Part shown: one piece after another, positions 41,109 through 49,818 of the stretch
How positions within the stretch are numbered: position 1 is the stretch's first letter
Layout of the letters: each line of letters begins with the position of its first letter
NCBI GenBank assembly: GCA_022820485.1
Contig: JAJEFJ010000014.1
Span: 98,630 to 162,629 of the forward strand
Reading direction: 5' to 3'
Origin: Candidatus Latescibacterota bacterium
GTDB taxonomy: Bacteria; Latescibacterota; UBA2968; UBA8231
DNA: 64,000 bases
Made by a program: the position numbers and the translations under genes
The notes under the pieces: generated by a model
The model's database searches: none
What the model was told of the DNA's origin: nothing
Seen by the model: only the letters and a program-made list of their open reading frames with translations

Positions 41109-43817
41109 CTAATCTAGACCGGCGTACATCGTGGCAAAGGACACGCTGCCCGTCTCGGTCTCGCCATCTAGCGATCTTCTGGTCAATCTCATACCCATGT
41201 TCGTCAACAGCCGATAACCGAGGTAGTTGGTGACGTTCGAAAACTGCACCGCTCCGACGATCTCGGTGAAGTCGTCGAGGAGTCCCTCCTTGACCGCGGT
41301 CTCCGATTTACGGAGCTGGTTGAAGATCGTGTACTCCACACCGGCCTGCATGGTGGAAGAAGAAAACAGCGGCCATCGCGCCAGCAGGGAGAGCTGCAGC
41401 GTGTCTTCCCGGCGCTCGGGATCAGACCTGAACGCCGGAGCCTCCAGCCTGAGTTCGTTCTTTATTCTCGGCATGAGATCGACATAGGCGACCTTGCGCT
41501 CGAGGTCCACCTTGTTGATGAGACCGAAGAAGGTGTAGTCCTCGCGTAGGTCGGACTGTCGTTTGTTCTGGTGCCAGCGATCGTATTTGAACTTACTCAC
41601 GAAATTCACATCCTCGATCTTGGTGTACTTGAAGCTCATGAACGTGGAGTTTATCCACGTGTCCTGAGCCGCTAGGGGATCGACGGTTGGAACGTTCCGC
41701 CGCTCGAACTCGTTCCACTGGCGAAGATGGTTCTCGATGTTGTCCTTGGCGATTTTGAAGTTCTCGTAGATCGTCAGCTTGCCAAGACCTGGATAGTCCC
41801 GTTCGAGGGCGAAGAGCACGTAGTTTGTCGTGTTCTCCCGGTCACCTGCAATCAGCCGCTCATCCGTTCGTCCGACGGTCAGCCTGATGCCCGGCAGCAG
41901 GTCGACGCCGCCGTAGATGTTGTATCCTTTGTGGTCCCTCGGGTAGGGAAAATCCGGCTCATCGTCGTTTTCGAACCGATCTACCCAGATGTTGTTGTTC
42001 ATGTCTAATCCGAACAGGTACTCCGGCCTGTCTGTTCCGTATCGCAAGAACGGCTCGTCGTAGTCCGGGACGAGATTGGGAAGATCTTCGCTGTCGTTCT
42101 GGTTAAAATCGGATATGAAGTCGAGGTTTTCGTCGTACCCGGGAAACACCTCGACGTCTATGTTTTGGAATATCCTCTGCCAGTCGGGGAATCGGTCCTG
42201 ATCGTCGTTGTCGTCGACGAGCTCGTAGAAGAACCTCCCCTCGTCCGAGTAATCTATGTTGGTCTCGCCTCTGGCCAAGATGGCGCTGGTGTTGTAGTTG
42301 TGGGCCATGCTGTAGGCTTCGCTGAAGAAGAAGAACGGATGGGCGATTTTCGATAGATTCAACATCCAGCCATCGCCTTGGTCAGAGGCCCCGAGGTGCT
42401 TGGTGTGCGCCCTGTTGGGGTACTTCCTGTAACTCACGCTGCGGTCCCATTCTCCGTACAAGTCGAATCCCCACAGGCGGGTCGCCTCCAGCGTAAATCC
42501 GAATATCTCGGTGGCCGTCGGCAGACCATAGGGGATCTTCAGGACGGTCAGGTTGGAGCCATCCTTGACGTTATCAGCGGCTCTGGCAGCCAGCAGGTAA
42601 ACGTTGGCCAACTGCCTGTCGAACTGGCGGTCTGAGGTCGTCTCGATTCTGTAGTCGTTGGCGACTACCAGCTCAAGTGTCACCATTCTTATCTCTGACG
42701 GATCCGGGCCGGTGTACGTCGCCACCGAGAAGTCATAGACCAGTTCAATCTGCTCGGAGCCGTTCGCCTCCCAGAACCCCAGCCGCTGAAAGCCACCTTG
42801 GGGCTCGGGAATCAGCCCGACTTCGCTGGCCCGGACGGTCTTCCTTGCGAAACTCACATCCCCCGCTTCATCGATCGTTTCGACGTCGGCCTCTATGATC
42901 AGGTCCCACGCAAACAGCGTGGCGCCGCCTTCGTGGTCCTCTGGCGAGTCGTCTGAGAGTCGCACGAAGACCTGGGTGACGTTCTCCGCGTTCTGACTGG
43001 AGGCGATCGAACCGCTGCGCGGGCTGCCCTCGAAGGCGTCGAGGAGCTGAGAGGAGTTGTGGGCACTCACGTGGTTGACGCCGAGTTTGAGATAATCTCC
43101 AATCTGGGTCGTCGCGCGTCGGCCGGTCAGGGTCGTCGAGTTCGTCTGCTGGTTATTGGGGCTTCGCGAGCCGGCGGCACCCGGCGAGCTGATCCGCGAG
43201 AGGAGCGCCGTTACTTCGTACTTGTCGGACTGATAGTCGATCTGAATGCCGTCGAACGCCGGCTTGGAGAAGGTCATCGGGGTCAGGGTCGACCGGATCT
43301 CGTCGCCGATGGTGATGGCCAGATTGTGCTGTCCCTTCTGATCGGAGGCTATGACCAGATTGCTGAAGAAACTCTGGAACCGTGCGGTCTTGAACAGGTT
43401 GCTTCCCCCCTGCTGGGGCTGGGTCTGGCTCCAGTCGTAGATCAGCCATCCTCTGGTGATGTACGAACCGTAGATGTCGTAGAAGTAGTCCCCCTCGAGA
43501 TTGATCGATACATAGCGCTGGTAGTGATCTCTCGCGTAGTTGCTGTACTCCCACTGCTTCCACTGATATTCGCGAAACAGCTCCTGTGGGACGTACCACT
43601 TTTTGACCGCGGGGTCTAGTGCGCCGAACAGGACGCCGGGCCCCGTCGGTTCAAACGTGAGCTCGCCGCCGCGGTGAACCCCCTTTAGCCGATCTCGATC
43701 GAGCCCTTGGGCTTCCAAGCGAGTACTGTGCAGCAGAATTGCCGAGACGATGGTACACCAGATGGCCAGCGCACCGACTAGGCGCATCGCGGCTCTGACT
43801 GTATGACCGGTTACCAT
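41109..43817 (-). CDS. Putative outer-membrane beta-barrel protein
   Basis: 902 residues with a signal peptide (hydrophobic about 11-33, ending near RLEAQ) and GGGGGGAG four bases before the ATG. The sequence is a long series of amphipathic strands rich in Tyr, Asp, Arg and Asn (for example YGEWDRSVSYRKYPN, FTLEATRLWGFDLY). It ends in strands with LGYRLLTNMGMRL and a final MYAGLD. A soluble beta domain with repeated acidic loops (DNDDQDRFPDW, DDEPDFPYP) lies near 530-640. I do not recognise a named family. It is in one operon with two FlgD-Ig proteins upstream and the PpiC lipoprotein downstream, consistent with an export or attachment pore. Barrel topology is inferred from pattern. Confidence 0.72.
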   Translation of the reverse strand: MVTGHTVRAAMRLVGALAIWCTIVSAILLHSTRLEAQGLDRDRLKGVHRGGELTFEPTGPGVLFGALDPAVKKWYVPQELFREYQWKQWEYSNYARDHYQRYVSINLEGDYFYDIYGSYITRGWLIYDWSQTQPQQGGSNLFKTARFQSFFSNLVIASDQKGQHNLAITIGDEIRSTLTPMTFSKPAFDGIQIDYQSDKYEVTALLSRISSPGAAGSRSPNNQQTNSTTLTGRRATTQIGDYLKLGVNHVSAHNSSQLLDAFEGSPRSGSIASSQNAENVTQVFVRLSDDSPEDHEGGATLFAWDLIIEADVETIDEAGDVSFARKTVRASEVGLIPEPQGGFQRLGFWEANGSEQIELVYDFSVATYTGPDPSEIRMVTLELVVANDYRIETTSDRQFDRQLANVYLLAARAADNVKDGSNLTVLKIPYGLPTATEIFGFTLEATRLWGFDLYGEWDRSVSYRKYPNRAHTKHLGASDQGDGWMLNLSKIAHPFFFFSEAYSMAHNYNTSAILARGETNIDYSDEGRFFYELVDDNDDQDRFPDWQRIFQNIDVEVFPGYDENLDFISDFNQNDSEDLPNLVPDYDEPFLRYGTDRPEYLFGLDMNNNIWVDRFENDDEPDFPYPRDHKGYNIYGGVDLLPGIRLTVGRTDERLIAGDRENTTNYVLFALERDYPGLGKLTIYENFKIAKDNIENHLRQWNEFERRNVPTVDPLAAQDTWINSTFMSFKYTKIEDVNFVSKFKYDRWHQNKRQSDLREDYTFFGLINKVDLERKVAYVDLMPRIKNELRLEAPAFRSDPERREDTLQLSLLARWPLFSSSTMQAGVEYTIFNQLRKSETAVKEGLLDDFTEIVGAVQFSNVTNYLGYRLLTNMGMRLTRRSLDGETETGSVSFATMYAGLD

Positions 43818-43845
43818 GTGACTCCCCCCTATCCTTGGCGAAAAA

Positions 43846-45591
43846 TCAATAGACCAAAGGCGCGATCGCAGTCTTGCTCTCCTTACCTGTATCGGCAGCG
43901 ACTTCCACGCGCACGAGGTAGATTCCCGGCGCTAGCATTTGTCCGTTGTCGTCCGCGCCATCCCAGACTCTCTGATATCTTCCGCCGATGTCGAGGTCGG
44001 AGTAGATCACCCTTCTGAGGCGACCGGCGAGGTCGTAGACTTGTACCGACACCGGCGAGCCTCCCGTCAGGTTGACGATATCGTAGGTGACGATGGTCTG
44101 GTCGTTAACGCCATCGCCATTGGGCGTAAACGGAGCCGGGGCAGCCTCGAGAAAGTGGATGCGGTTGTCGGCGACCCGGGTGGTGACCGACAGGTCGTCG
44201 CCTGCGGCGACGGGGTCCGCGTCCACGTTTCCCTCGACGAGCGTCTGCGGCAGGTTGTGCGGTCGCTGGGTGTCGAAGATCTTGCCGATGAAGACGGTGT
44301 TGTAGTGCAGCGCGATGCCCTCGAACACGACGCGCAGCAGCCGGTCGTCGCCGGTGATCCTCGGGAAGCTGATTCGGACGCCGACGATGTTGCCGTCGTC
44401 TTCTTCGGTGTCCTCCTGGTCCCACGCCACGTCGGTCCCGTCGATCTGGACCGAGCGGATGACCTCCACCGGTGCCTGCGTCTTGATGTCGAGTTGGTCG
44501 AAGCCGCTGCTGTTGTAGCTGCGCACCCAGTAGGTCAGCTCGGTCGCCTGCCCGATCGCGGCGTCCTGGGGCCACACCTCTCCCACCACGGAATCGGCCA
44601 GCGCTGGCGAGACCTCCACGGCGATCGAATCGACCGTTGCGGCCGAAAGGATGTCGCTGCTCTGGAACAGAACGCGAAATTGCCAGTACTGGCGGGGTGC
44701 AGGTGATGCGATCGGTGTCCGGACTCCGGCCGGATAAGGGAGAGACCATCCGCTCCACGCTAGGCTATCGCTCGGGTCCGGCGTGTGGCCACTCCGGGTG
44801 GATACGGTAGCAGATACCTTGGCAGGCTCTCCTATCGTCTCCTTTGCCCACGTTATACCGCCGAAGACGGCGGGCCGATCCTCATCGAATACATTCGAAA
44901 TGTACGCAGCAGCAGATGTGAAACCTTCGCCGAAGATCTCAAACTCGTCGATCTCCCATTCCCCGCGAACGAGCTGTTTCACTTCTATGAAACGCACGAA
45001 CTGCAGCGGCACAGCTAGGTCGACGACCGGGTCGAGATTGCGCTCGACTGTCTTGAAGAGTCTGAGATCGGGATTTCCCGAAACGGTCTGTTGCTCCTCG
45101 CTGCCGTCGTTCAGCCTCACCAAGTAACCCTTCAGGAAGAACTCCTCAAACCCTTCGCGGGGGAAAAATCTGATCCTGTTGACTCCGAAACGCTCGCCCA
45201 GATCAAATCTCAGTATGATCCCGGTGGCTGACGGGATCTTGATTTCGAAGGCCGTGTTCCTGCCGTCCACCATGTTGTCCAACAAGTTCTCGAATTCACT
45301 CTGGGTGACTTCGAGGACCGTGCGCGCATTTGGCGACGTTATTTGCCCCCCCCTTTCGATCAACTTCAGGGAAATATTGTCTTCAGGATCGTTCTGTAAA
45401 GGTTGAATGGAACCGGGATTGGCTTCGAAATCGATGACCGCTATCTGGGAATACTCCTGATCCCAGGCGCGGGAACCCGGGCCACCTCCGAAGACGATCG
45501 TCTCTCCATTGCCTGCCGCCGCAAGTCCGAGGAGAGCTACGGACAGAACGGGCAGGACCACTGCTCTATGAGGTGATGTTCCAGTTATCAC
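43846..45591 (-). CDS. Exported discoidin/FlgD-Ig protein (paralogue 3)
   Basis: 581 residues starting with GTG; signal peptide ends near GNGET. One discoidin-type domain (about 90-225; MVDGRNTAFEIK, IILRFDLGERFGVNRIRFF) is followed by a beta repeat and the block shared by the family (VVGEVWPQDAAIGQATELTYW, GVRISFPRI, FIGKIFDTQRPHNLPQ). The final Ig domain has APFTPNGDGVND, VYDLAGRLRRVIY and WDGADDNGQMLAPGIYLVRV and ends APLVY. Shortest of the four paralogues. It lies 38 bases after paralogue 4 and 28 bases before the barrel gene. Confidence 0.84.
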   Translation of the reverse strand: MITGTSPHRAVVLPVLSVALLGLAAAGNGETIVFGGGPGSRAWDQEYSQIAVIDFEANPGSIQPLQNDPEDNISLKLIERGGQITSPNARTVLEVTQSEFENLLDNMVDGRNTAFEIKIPSATGIILRFDLGERFGVNRIRFFPREGFEEFFLKGYLVRLNDGSEEQQTVSGNPDLRLFKTVERNLDPVVDLAVPLQFVRFIEVKQLVRGEWEIDEFEIFGEGFTSAAAYISNVFDEDRPAVFGGITWAKETIGEPAKVSATVSTRSGHTPDPSDSLAWSGWSLPYPAGVRTPIASPAPRQYWQFRVLFQSSDILSAATVDSIAVEVSPALADSVVGEVWPQDAAIGQATELTYWVRSYNSSGFDQLDIKTQAPVEVIRSVQIDGTDVAWDQEDTEEDDGNIVGVRISFPRITGDDRLLRVVFEGIALHYNTVFIGKIFDTQRPHNLPQTLVEGNVDADPVAAGDDLSVTTRVADNRIHFLEAAPAPFTPNGDGVNDQTIVTYDIVNLTGGSPVSVQVYDLAGRLRRVIYSDLDIGGRYQRVWDGADDNGQMLAPGIYLVRVEVAADTGKESKTAIAPLVY

Positions 45592-45629
45592 TTGCTGAAC
45601 ACGGGCTCCTTGGTGTCCTGTCGCGGAGA

Positions 45630-48362
45630 CTAGTAGGCGACGCTCACCAATCGATGGACCGAGGTTTTCTTTTTAGATGTCGAATCCACTTTTAGGTCGA
45701 TGCGCATCAGATAGATCCCCGGTGGCACGACCGCTCCCGACTGATCGACGCCCGTCCACGTCACCGTATGACGGCCTGCCGTTATGGTCGTCTCGGCTAT
45801 ACGCGCCACCGGCCGGCCAGCCAGATCGTACACATCTACTTGGACCGGCGTCGAACTGAGCACCCGCAGCAGCGAAAAACTGACCTCCAGCTCGTCGTTG
45901 ACGCCGTCGCCATTGGGCGTGAAAACGCGATCGATCTGTAGATCCCCCAGCAACTCGCCGCGCTCTAGCGCCAACACCACCGTCGTCTCGCTGTCCACAA
46001 CCCCGTTGGCATCGCCGTCATCCACCCGCTGCCACGAGTTTTCGAACGCCGAGTTCCCCGTGGAGCCGATGAAAAACGTGTTGTACCCAAATATGGTCGT
46101 CTCGAACTGAAGCTCCACCAGCGCGGATCCACTCGTCGTCTTGATCGCAGCCGGCAGACGCACCCACAGCGAATCCGTCTCCATCACCACCTCAAACCCC
46201 TCGCTTCCCGCCGTATACGTCACGGCGTCCCGCCCGGTCACGTCTATACGTACCTGTTTCAGCTTCATGTCGACGCCGTCGGGAGCCTCGATAAGGATCT
46301 CGTCGAACCCCCTACTGCCCGCCTTGAAGGTCGAACGGATGAAATACGACAGTTGCTGCTTCGCGCCAATCTCCTCCAGACGCGAGGGCAGTATCTCGCC
46401 CACGACCGCGCCGGCCACCGGCGTCACGAAGTTCAGCGCCACCGAACGCAGCGTGGCCGCCGCCATGGGGTCTTCTGTCAGGAATATCGCCCTGATGGCG
46501 ACGAACCGCCTGGGACTGGGCGAGGTAATTTTTGCGCCTGAATCGAAATAGGGCTGACTCCAGCCGCTCCAATCATTGCCCGGGCGCGTCTCGGTTAAGA
46601 TCGGCCCTACCGAAGCATCCCCAAAGAACTTCTTGTCCGTCTCCCAAGCCTTGGCCGCCTCCTCTTCGGTGCCCGGGTATTGATCTCCGTTCTTCTTGTA
46701 GTAGCGGGTTATGCTCTCGACCGTATCGCCGGTTCGGGTTTGCAAGATTAGATTCGCACCCGGCGGCACATCGGCCTCCCACTCGATGGAAGCGAGGTTC
46801 CGAGGGGTCCGCGCCACCTCTATGAACGGGGCCTCCCCGCCGAACTCAGACGAGATCTGCGACTCCGGCAGGAACCCTTCCCCGAAAAACTGGACCTCCG
46901 ACACCCCGTGGCTCCCTTGCCCGGGCTCGTACGTGGAGCGGTCGTGGAGCCTATAGGTAAAGGCAAAATGCTCGACCTTCGCGAGCGGGAACTTGAAGTC
47001 GTGGAAATTCTGCCCCCGCACAATGTCGCTGAGCGCCCCCACCGTCTTCCAGGCCAGTTCGCCGCCGGCATTGGTGGAGCCGTCCGAGAGCTGAATGCGG
47101 TAGGCTCTGAACGGAGGTGGGTTGGGGAGGGCGTGGAGTATTCTGATATTATCGACAAAATAGGAGCCTCCGAGATCTATGAACATCGAGCGCTCCGCAT
47201 CCCGCGGATCCGCAATCGGCAGCTTGTTGGGATCGTAACTCCCGTTGGCAGACCAGAACACGACCTCGCCGAAGAGGTCTCCATCTACCACGGCCGCCCC
47301 CTTGTTGATATTCTCCCGGGCAGTCACCCTGCCGCCCCGCTCCAGTACTCCCGTGCCGATGTTGTCGCCGATGGTCCAGACCTCGATCTCGGCCAGCCTC
47401 GGTATTTCGCGGCGGTAGTAAACTACCGGCCCCTGCCGTTCCGTGCCCGCCAGAGCTTCCCAATCCTCTTTCCCATCCAGCAACCTCTCCTCCCCCGAAG
47501 CCTCTCGGCGGAAGTAGTCTATCTCTCCCTGTTGGTCGGCTGGCAGACTATCGTATTCGGACTGGGAAACCTGCCTCGCCCGGCCGAAGTCGCTGTCCGT
47601 GATCCCCACCCCGACGTATTGGATGACGTCGCCGGTGAAGTCGCCCCGTGCATCGGGCCACTTCGTCGGTAGCTGTTTGGTCAGATCGATCGCGAAAACC
47701 CGCTCGTTCTTGATCGGTTTGTCCGTGGCGAAGCGCGTCCGGAAAAGGAGCTTACCGAGCGTTTTCTGCCCCTGTGAGGTGATCACCTTGAACTGCAGAA
47801 AAGGGTCTCCCAGATCTTCGCCGACAAACTTGAGGACGATCTTGGTGGCCGATACCGTCCGCCCCAGATCGATCTGCACCCACCAGTCCTGCAACAGGTC
47901 GGAGGGGTCCGGTTCCCAGAAGGTGTCCATCCTGCCATCCATGAGGCCGATGCCGCTCGAGCGATTGGACCCGGCATTCAACACACCGCCGCCGAAATCG
48001 ACGGCATTGAGGACGGCGTTGATGCCGGGAACCACGACTTCCTCGCCATCTATTTCCAGTCTCGTGTGCTTGCGGATGAAGGCGGGCTTTACTCCCTCAT
48101 CGCCGATCTGGACCGTGTTGGCAGCGGAGTGCCAGTGTTGCCAATGCGCCCTCGAATCGACGACCACCCTGCCTGAATTCAGCGAATACCCTTCCTGTCC
48201 CCAGCACAGACATACCGCCGACAACGTCAACGCGGAACAGAGGAGTGCCGTGCGGAGGGGGTCCGTTAGCCGTTGAGCGCCGACCCATCCCCGCTCGCGG
48301 CGCTCCCTACCTACGCCGACTCGGGTTCTTGTCGAGCTCAGCAATAGCGCCGATGAGCGCAC
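45630..48362 (-). CDS. Exported discoidin/FlgD-Ig protein (paralogue 4)
   Basis: 910 residues from a GTG at 48362 with AAGGAG six bases upstream. The N-terminus is long and basic before the hydrophobic signal (about 38-55, ending LCWGQE). Two discoidin-type domains (about 100-240 and 330-490; LMDGRMDTFWEPD, WVQIDLGRTVSATKIVLKF, MFIDLGGSYFVDNIRIL) precede the family block (VVGEILPSRLEEIGAKQQLSY) and the Ig domain with RVFTPNGDGVND, VYDLAGRPVARI and WTGVDQSGAVVPPGIYLMRI, ending LVSVAY. First gene of the operon with paralogue 3, the barrel and PpiC. It follows a terminator hairpin of the CBM9-like gene, so its expression may depend on read-through. Confidence 0.84.
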   Translation of the reverse strand: MRSSALLLSSTRTRVGVGRERRERGWVGAQRLTDPLRTALLCSALTLSAVCLCWGQEGYSLNSGRVVVDSRAHWQHWHSAANTVQIGDEGVKPAFIRKHTRLEIDGEEVVVPGINAVLNAVDFGGGVLNAGSNRSSGIGLMDGRMDTFWEPDPSDLLQDWWVQIDLGRTVSATKIVLKFVGEDLGDPFLQFKVITSQGQKTLGKLLFRTRFATDKPIKNERVFAIDLTKQLPTKWPDARGDFTGDVIQYVGVGITDSDFGRARQVSQSEYDSLPADQQGEIDYFRREASGEERLLDGKEDWEALAGTERQGPVVYYRREIPRLAEIEVWTIGDNIGTGVLERGGRVTARENINKGAAVVDGDLFGEVVFWSANGSYDPNKLPIADPRDAERSMFIDLGGSYFVDNIRILHALPNPPPFRAYRIQLSDGSTNAGGELAWKTVGALSDIVRGQNFHDFKFPLAKVEHFAFTYRLHDRSTYEPGQGSHGVSEVQFFGEGFLPESQISSEFGGEAPFIEVARTPRNLASIEWEADVPPGANLILQTRTGDTVESITRYYKKNGDQYPGTEEEAAKAWETDKKFFGDASVGPILTETRPGNDWSGWSQPYFDSGAKITSPSPRRFVAIRAIFLTEDPMAAATLRSVALNFVTPVAGAVVGEILPSRLEEIGAKQQLSYFIRSTFKAGSRGFDEILIEAPDGVDMKLKQVRIDVTGRDAVTYTAGSEGFEVVMETDSLWVRLPAAIKTTSGSALVELQFETTIFGYNTFFIGSTGNSAFENSWQRVDDGDANGVVDSETTVVLALERGELLGDLQIDRVFTPNGDGVNDELEVSFSLLRVLSSTPVQVDVYDLAGRPVARIAETTITAGRHTVTWTGVDQSGAVVPPGIYLMRIDLKVDSTSKKKTSVHRLVSVAY

Positions 48363-48373
48363 TTCGTTCTCCT

Positions 48374-48413
48374 TAAAAAAAGGGGGGCGAGGATCAACGA
48401 TCTCGCCCCCCCT
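48374..48413 (-). terminator. Rho-independent terminator after the CBM9-like gene
   Basis: On the minus strand a GC-rich stem of about 11 bp (AGGGGGGCGAG with CTCGCCCCCCT) is followed directly by seven T residues. The T-run abuts the AAGGAG ribosome site of the next gene (start 48362), so termination here would control how much transcript reaches paralogue 4 and the barrel operon. Confidence 0.85.
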
Positions 48414-48455
48414 TCAACAACAGCCGTCCTAGGTCCTTACAGCCGACCTTTCCCC

Positions 48456-49367
48456 CTATTTGGAGAAGCCCGCCTTAATGCGGGCCCAGCTGTCTTCCTC
48501 GACCGCTGTGGCGTCGGCGTCGGACACCCAGTTGTTTGCGTCAAAACCAAGTAGCACGTAGTCCACCAGCGAGTCGGCGTGGAAGTACATGTTGATGTCG
48601 CCAGTGGAGACCCAGTAGCCGTTATACGAATTGCCCGGGCCGTTGTCATCGTCCTGAATGGCCATGCCGACGCCCATGACTTGGCCTTCCTCCAAGTCGT
48701 GGATAATCAGGTCGGGATCGTCGGGACCAGTCGAACTGGCAGGCAGGTCATCGAAGGTGGTGAACCAACTCTCCTGAAAGAGGGTAGCGGGTCCACCGGC
48801 CTCGCCCTCGACGTTCCATCTGATGCCGGCGTAAGGCTCCACGGAAGCCCATACTCCGCCGCCCCACAACCACAACTGAGCCTCCTGATGGAGCGACTGC
48901 TGCCAGTCCTGCGCGGTGGCCCCGGCCCATCGCTCCGGATCCAGGCCTTCAATGTCTCCTTGGAACTGCCCGCCGCTGTGGTCGGCATCGAGCACGAGCT
49001 CGAGTTTGTCGTTGGTGTCGTCAAGGGTGCCGTACCAGAGGTCGTCGAACCTTTCCTCCATGACGTACACAAGGTTGGTCTCTGGGCTCCAGCCGACGAT
49101 GATGCGCTCGGCGAGATTGCCCGGATCCGGATCACCCTGGGTGCCCGTGACGACCTCGACTAGGTCATCCTGGGTTACCCAGAAGATAGACGGTACGTTG
49201 TCCCAATCGCCGAGATCGCCGTCCATCACGACGTCCCTGATTCCATCGACGTCGATGGGCACCTGTACCGCCGCCCAGTTCCGGTCTGTCCGCTGGTGGG
49301 CCGAACTCGGAGTAAAGGAGGCGAGAACGAGGCCCAAAACGGTAGCTATGATGATAATTTTCTTCAC
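48456..49367 (-). CDS. Exported CBM9-like protein
   Basis: 303 residues from the GTG at 49367, chosen because AAAGGAG lies eight bases upstream and a clean signal peptide follows (VKKIIIIATVLGLVLASF...SSAHQ). The frame is open to 49448. The mature protein resembles the 25274 protein: a DVVMDGDLGDWDNVP opening, a LVYVMEERFDD strand and LELVLDADHSGGQF, as in CBM9-like/DOMON-type beta-sandwiches. It lacks the PKD domain. Ligand unknown; sugars or other reducing compounds are possible. It is upstream of paralogue 4 but separated by a terminator, suggesting higher expression of this gene than of the genes behind it. Confidence 0.83.
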   Translation of the reverse strand: MKKIIIIATVLGLVLASFTPSSAHQRTDRNWAAVQVPIDVDGIRDVVMDGDLGDWDNVPSIFWVTQDDLVEVVTGTQGDPDPGNLAERIIVGWSPETNLVYVMEERFDDLWYGTLDDTNDKLELVLDADHSGGQFQGDIEGLDPERWAGATAQDWQQSLHQEAQLWLWGGGVWASVEPYAGIRWNVEGEAGGPATLFQESWFTTFDDLPASSTGPDDPDLIIHDLEEGQVMGVGMAIQDDDNGPGNSYNGYWVSTGDINMYFHADSLVDYVLLGFDANNWVSDADATAVEEDSWARIKAGFSK

Positions 49368-49462
49368 TGTTGTTTCTCCTTTCATCTGTAGAAAGATGAC
49401 TACTGCTACTGCGTTGATTTGTGAAATGCGGGCTTTTCCCTTGAACACCTCCTTTCAGCGCA

Positions 49463-49491
49463 CCATTTGCTCAGCGAGCGCGAGCAAATGG
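49463..49491. other. 10-bp inverted repeat in the leader of the CBM9-like gene
   Basis: CCATTTGCTC and GAGCAAATGG pair perfectly around a 9-base loop. On the minus strand the hairpin lies about 95 bases before the GTG start, in the mRNA leader. No T-run follows on either strand. It could be an operator or leader structure; function is not shown. Confidence 0.5.
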
Positions 49492-49818
49492 GACTGGTGA
49501 TTTTGCGTGCAATAATTAGGCTTAATATCGGGAAATTTGCCCGGAAATCCAAGTAAAACTTCCAGCATGTTGATGCCCAACCTCGAGACCGACCTGACGG
49601 GTGATAGCCTTGGAGCGTCCCGCCCCTCATTGTTGTAGAGCGTGTTGTTACGAGGCATTATAAGCACTATTGGGGGTATCTACTTAACCGGACTTGGGGT
49701 ATCTTAATCAGGAGCGCAGAACATGAGACGGCGAATGCTCCATCTGGCATTGCTGGGTGGAAGACAAAGCTCAGTCGCTGCTGCCTCCTCACTGGGGTAA
49801 TTCTTTCACAAGGCGTAG
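49492..49818. other. AT-rich intergenic region with divergent promoter elements
   Basis: No gene is supported here. A perfect minus-strand TATAAT box (49657-49662) with TG four bases upstream could drive the CBM9-like gene; its -35 box is weak. Direct repeats GGGGTATCT occur at 49673-49681 and 49696-49704 and could be operator half-sites. A 25-codon plus frame at 49723-49800 has an AGGAG upstream, but nothing else supports it. Confidence 0.4.

Noticed and set aside
49723..49800. 25-codon open frame with AGGAG upstream
   Set aside because: Too short, no recognisable features and not linked to a neighbour.
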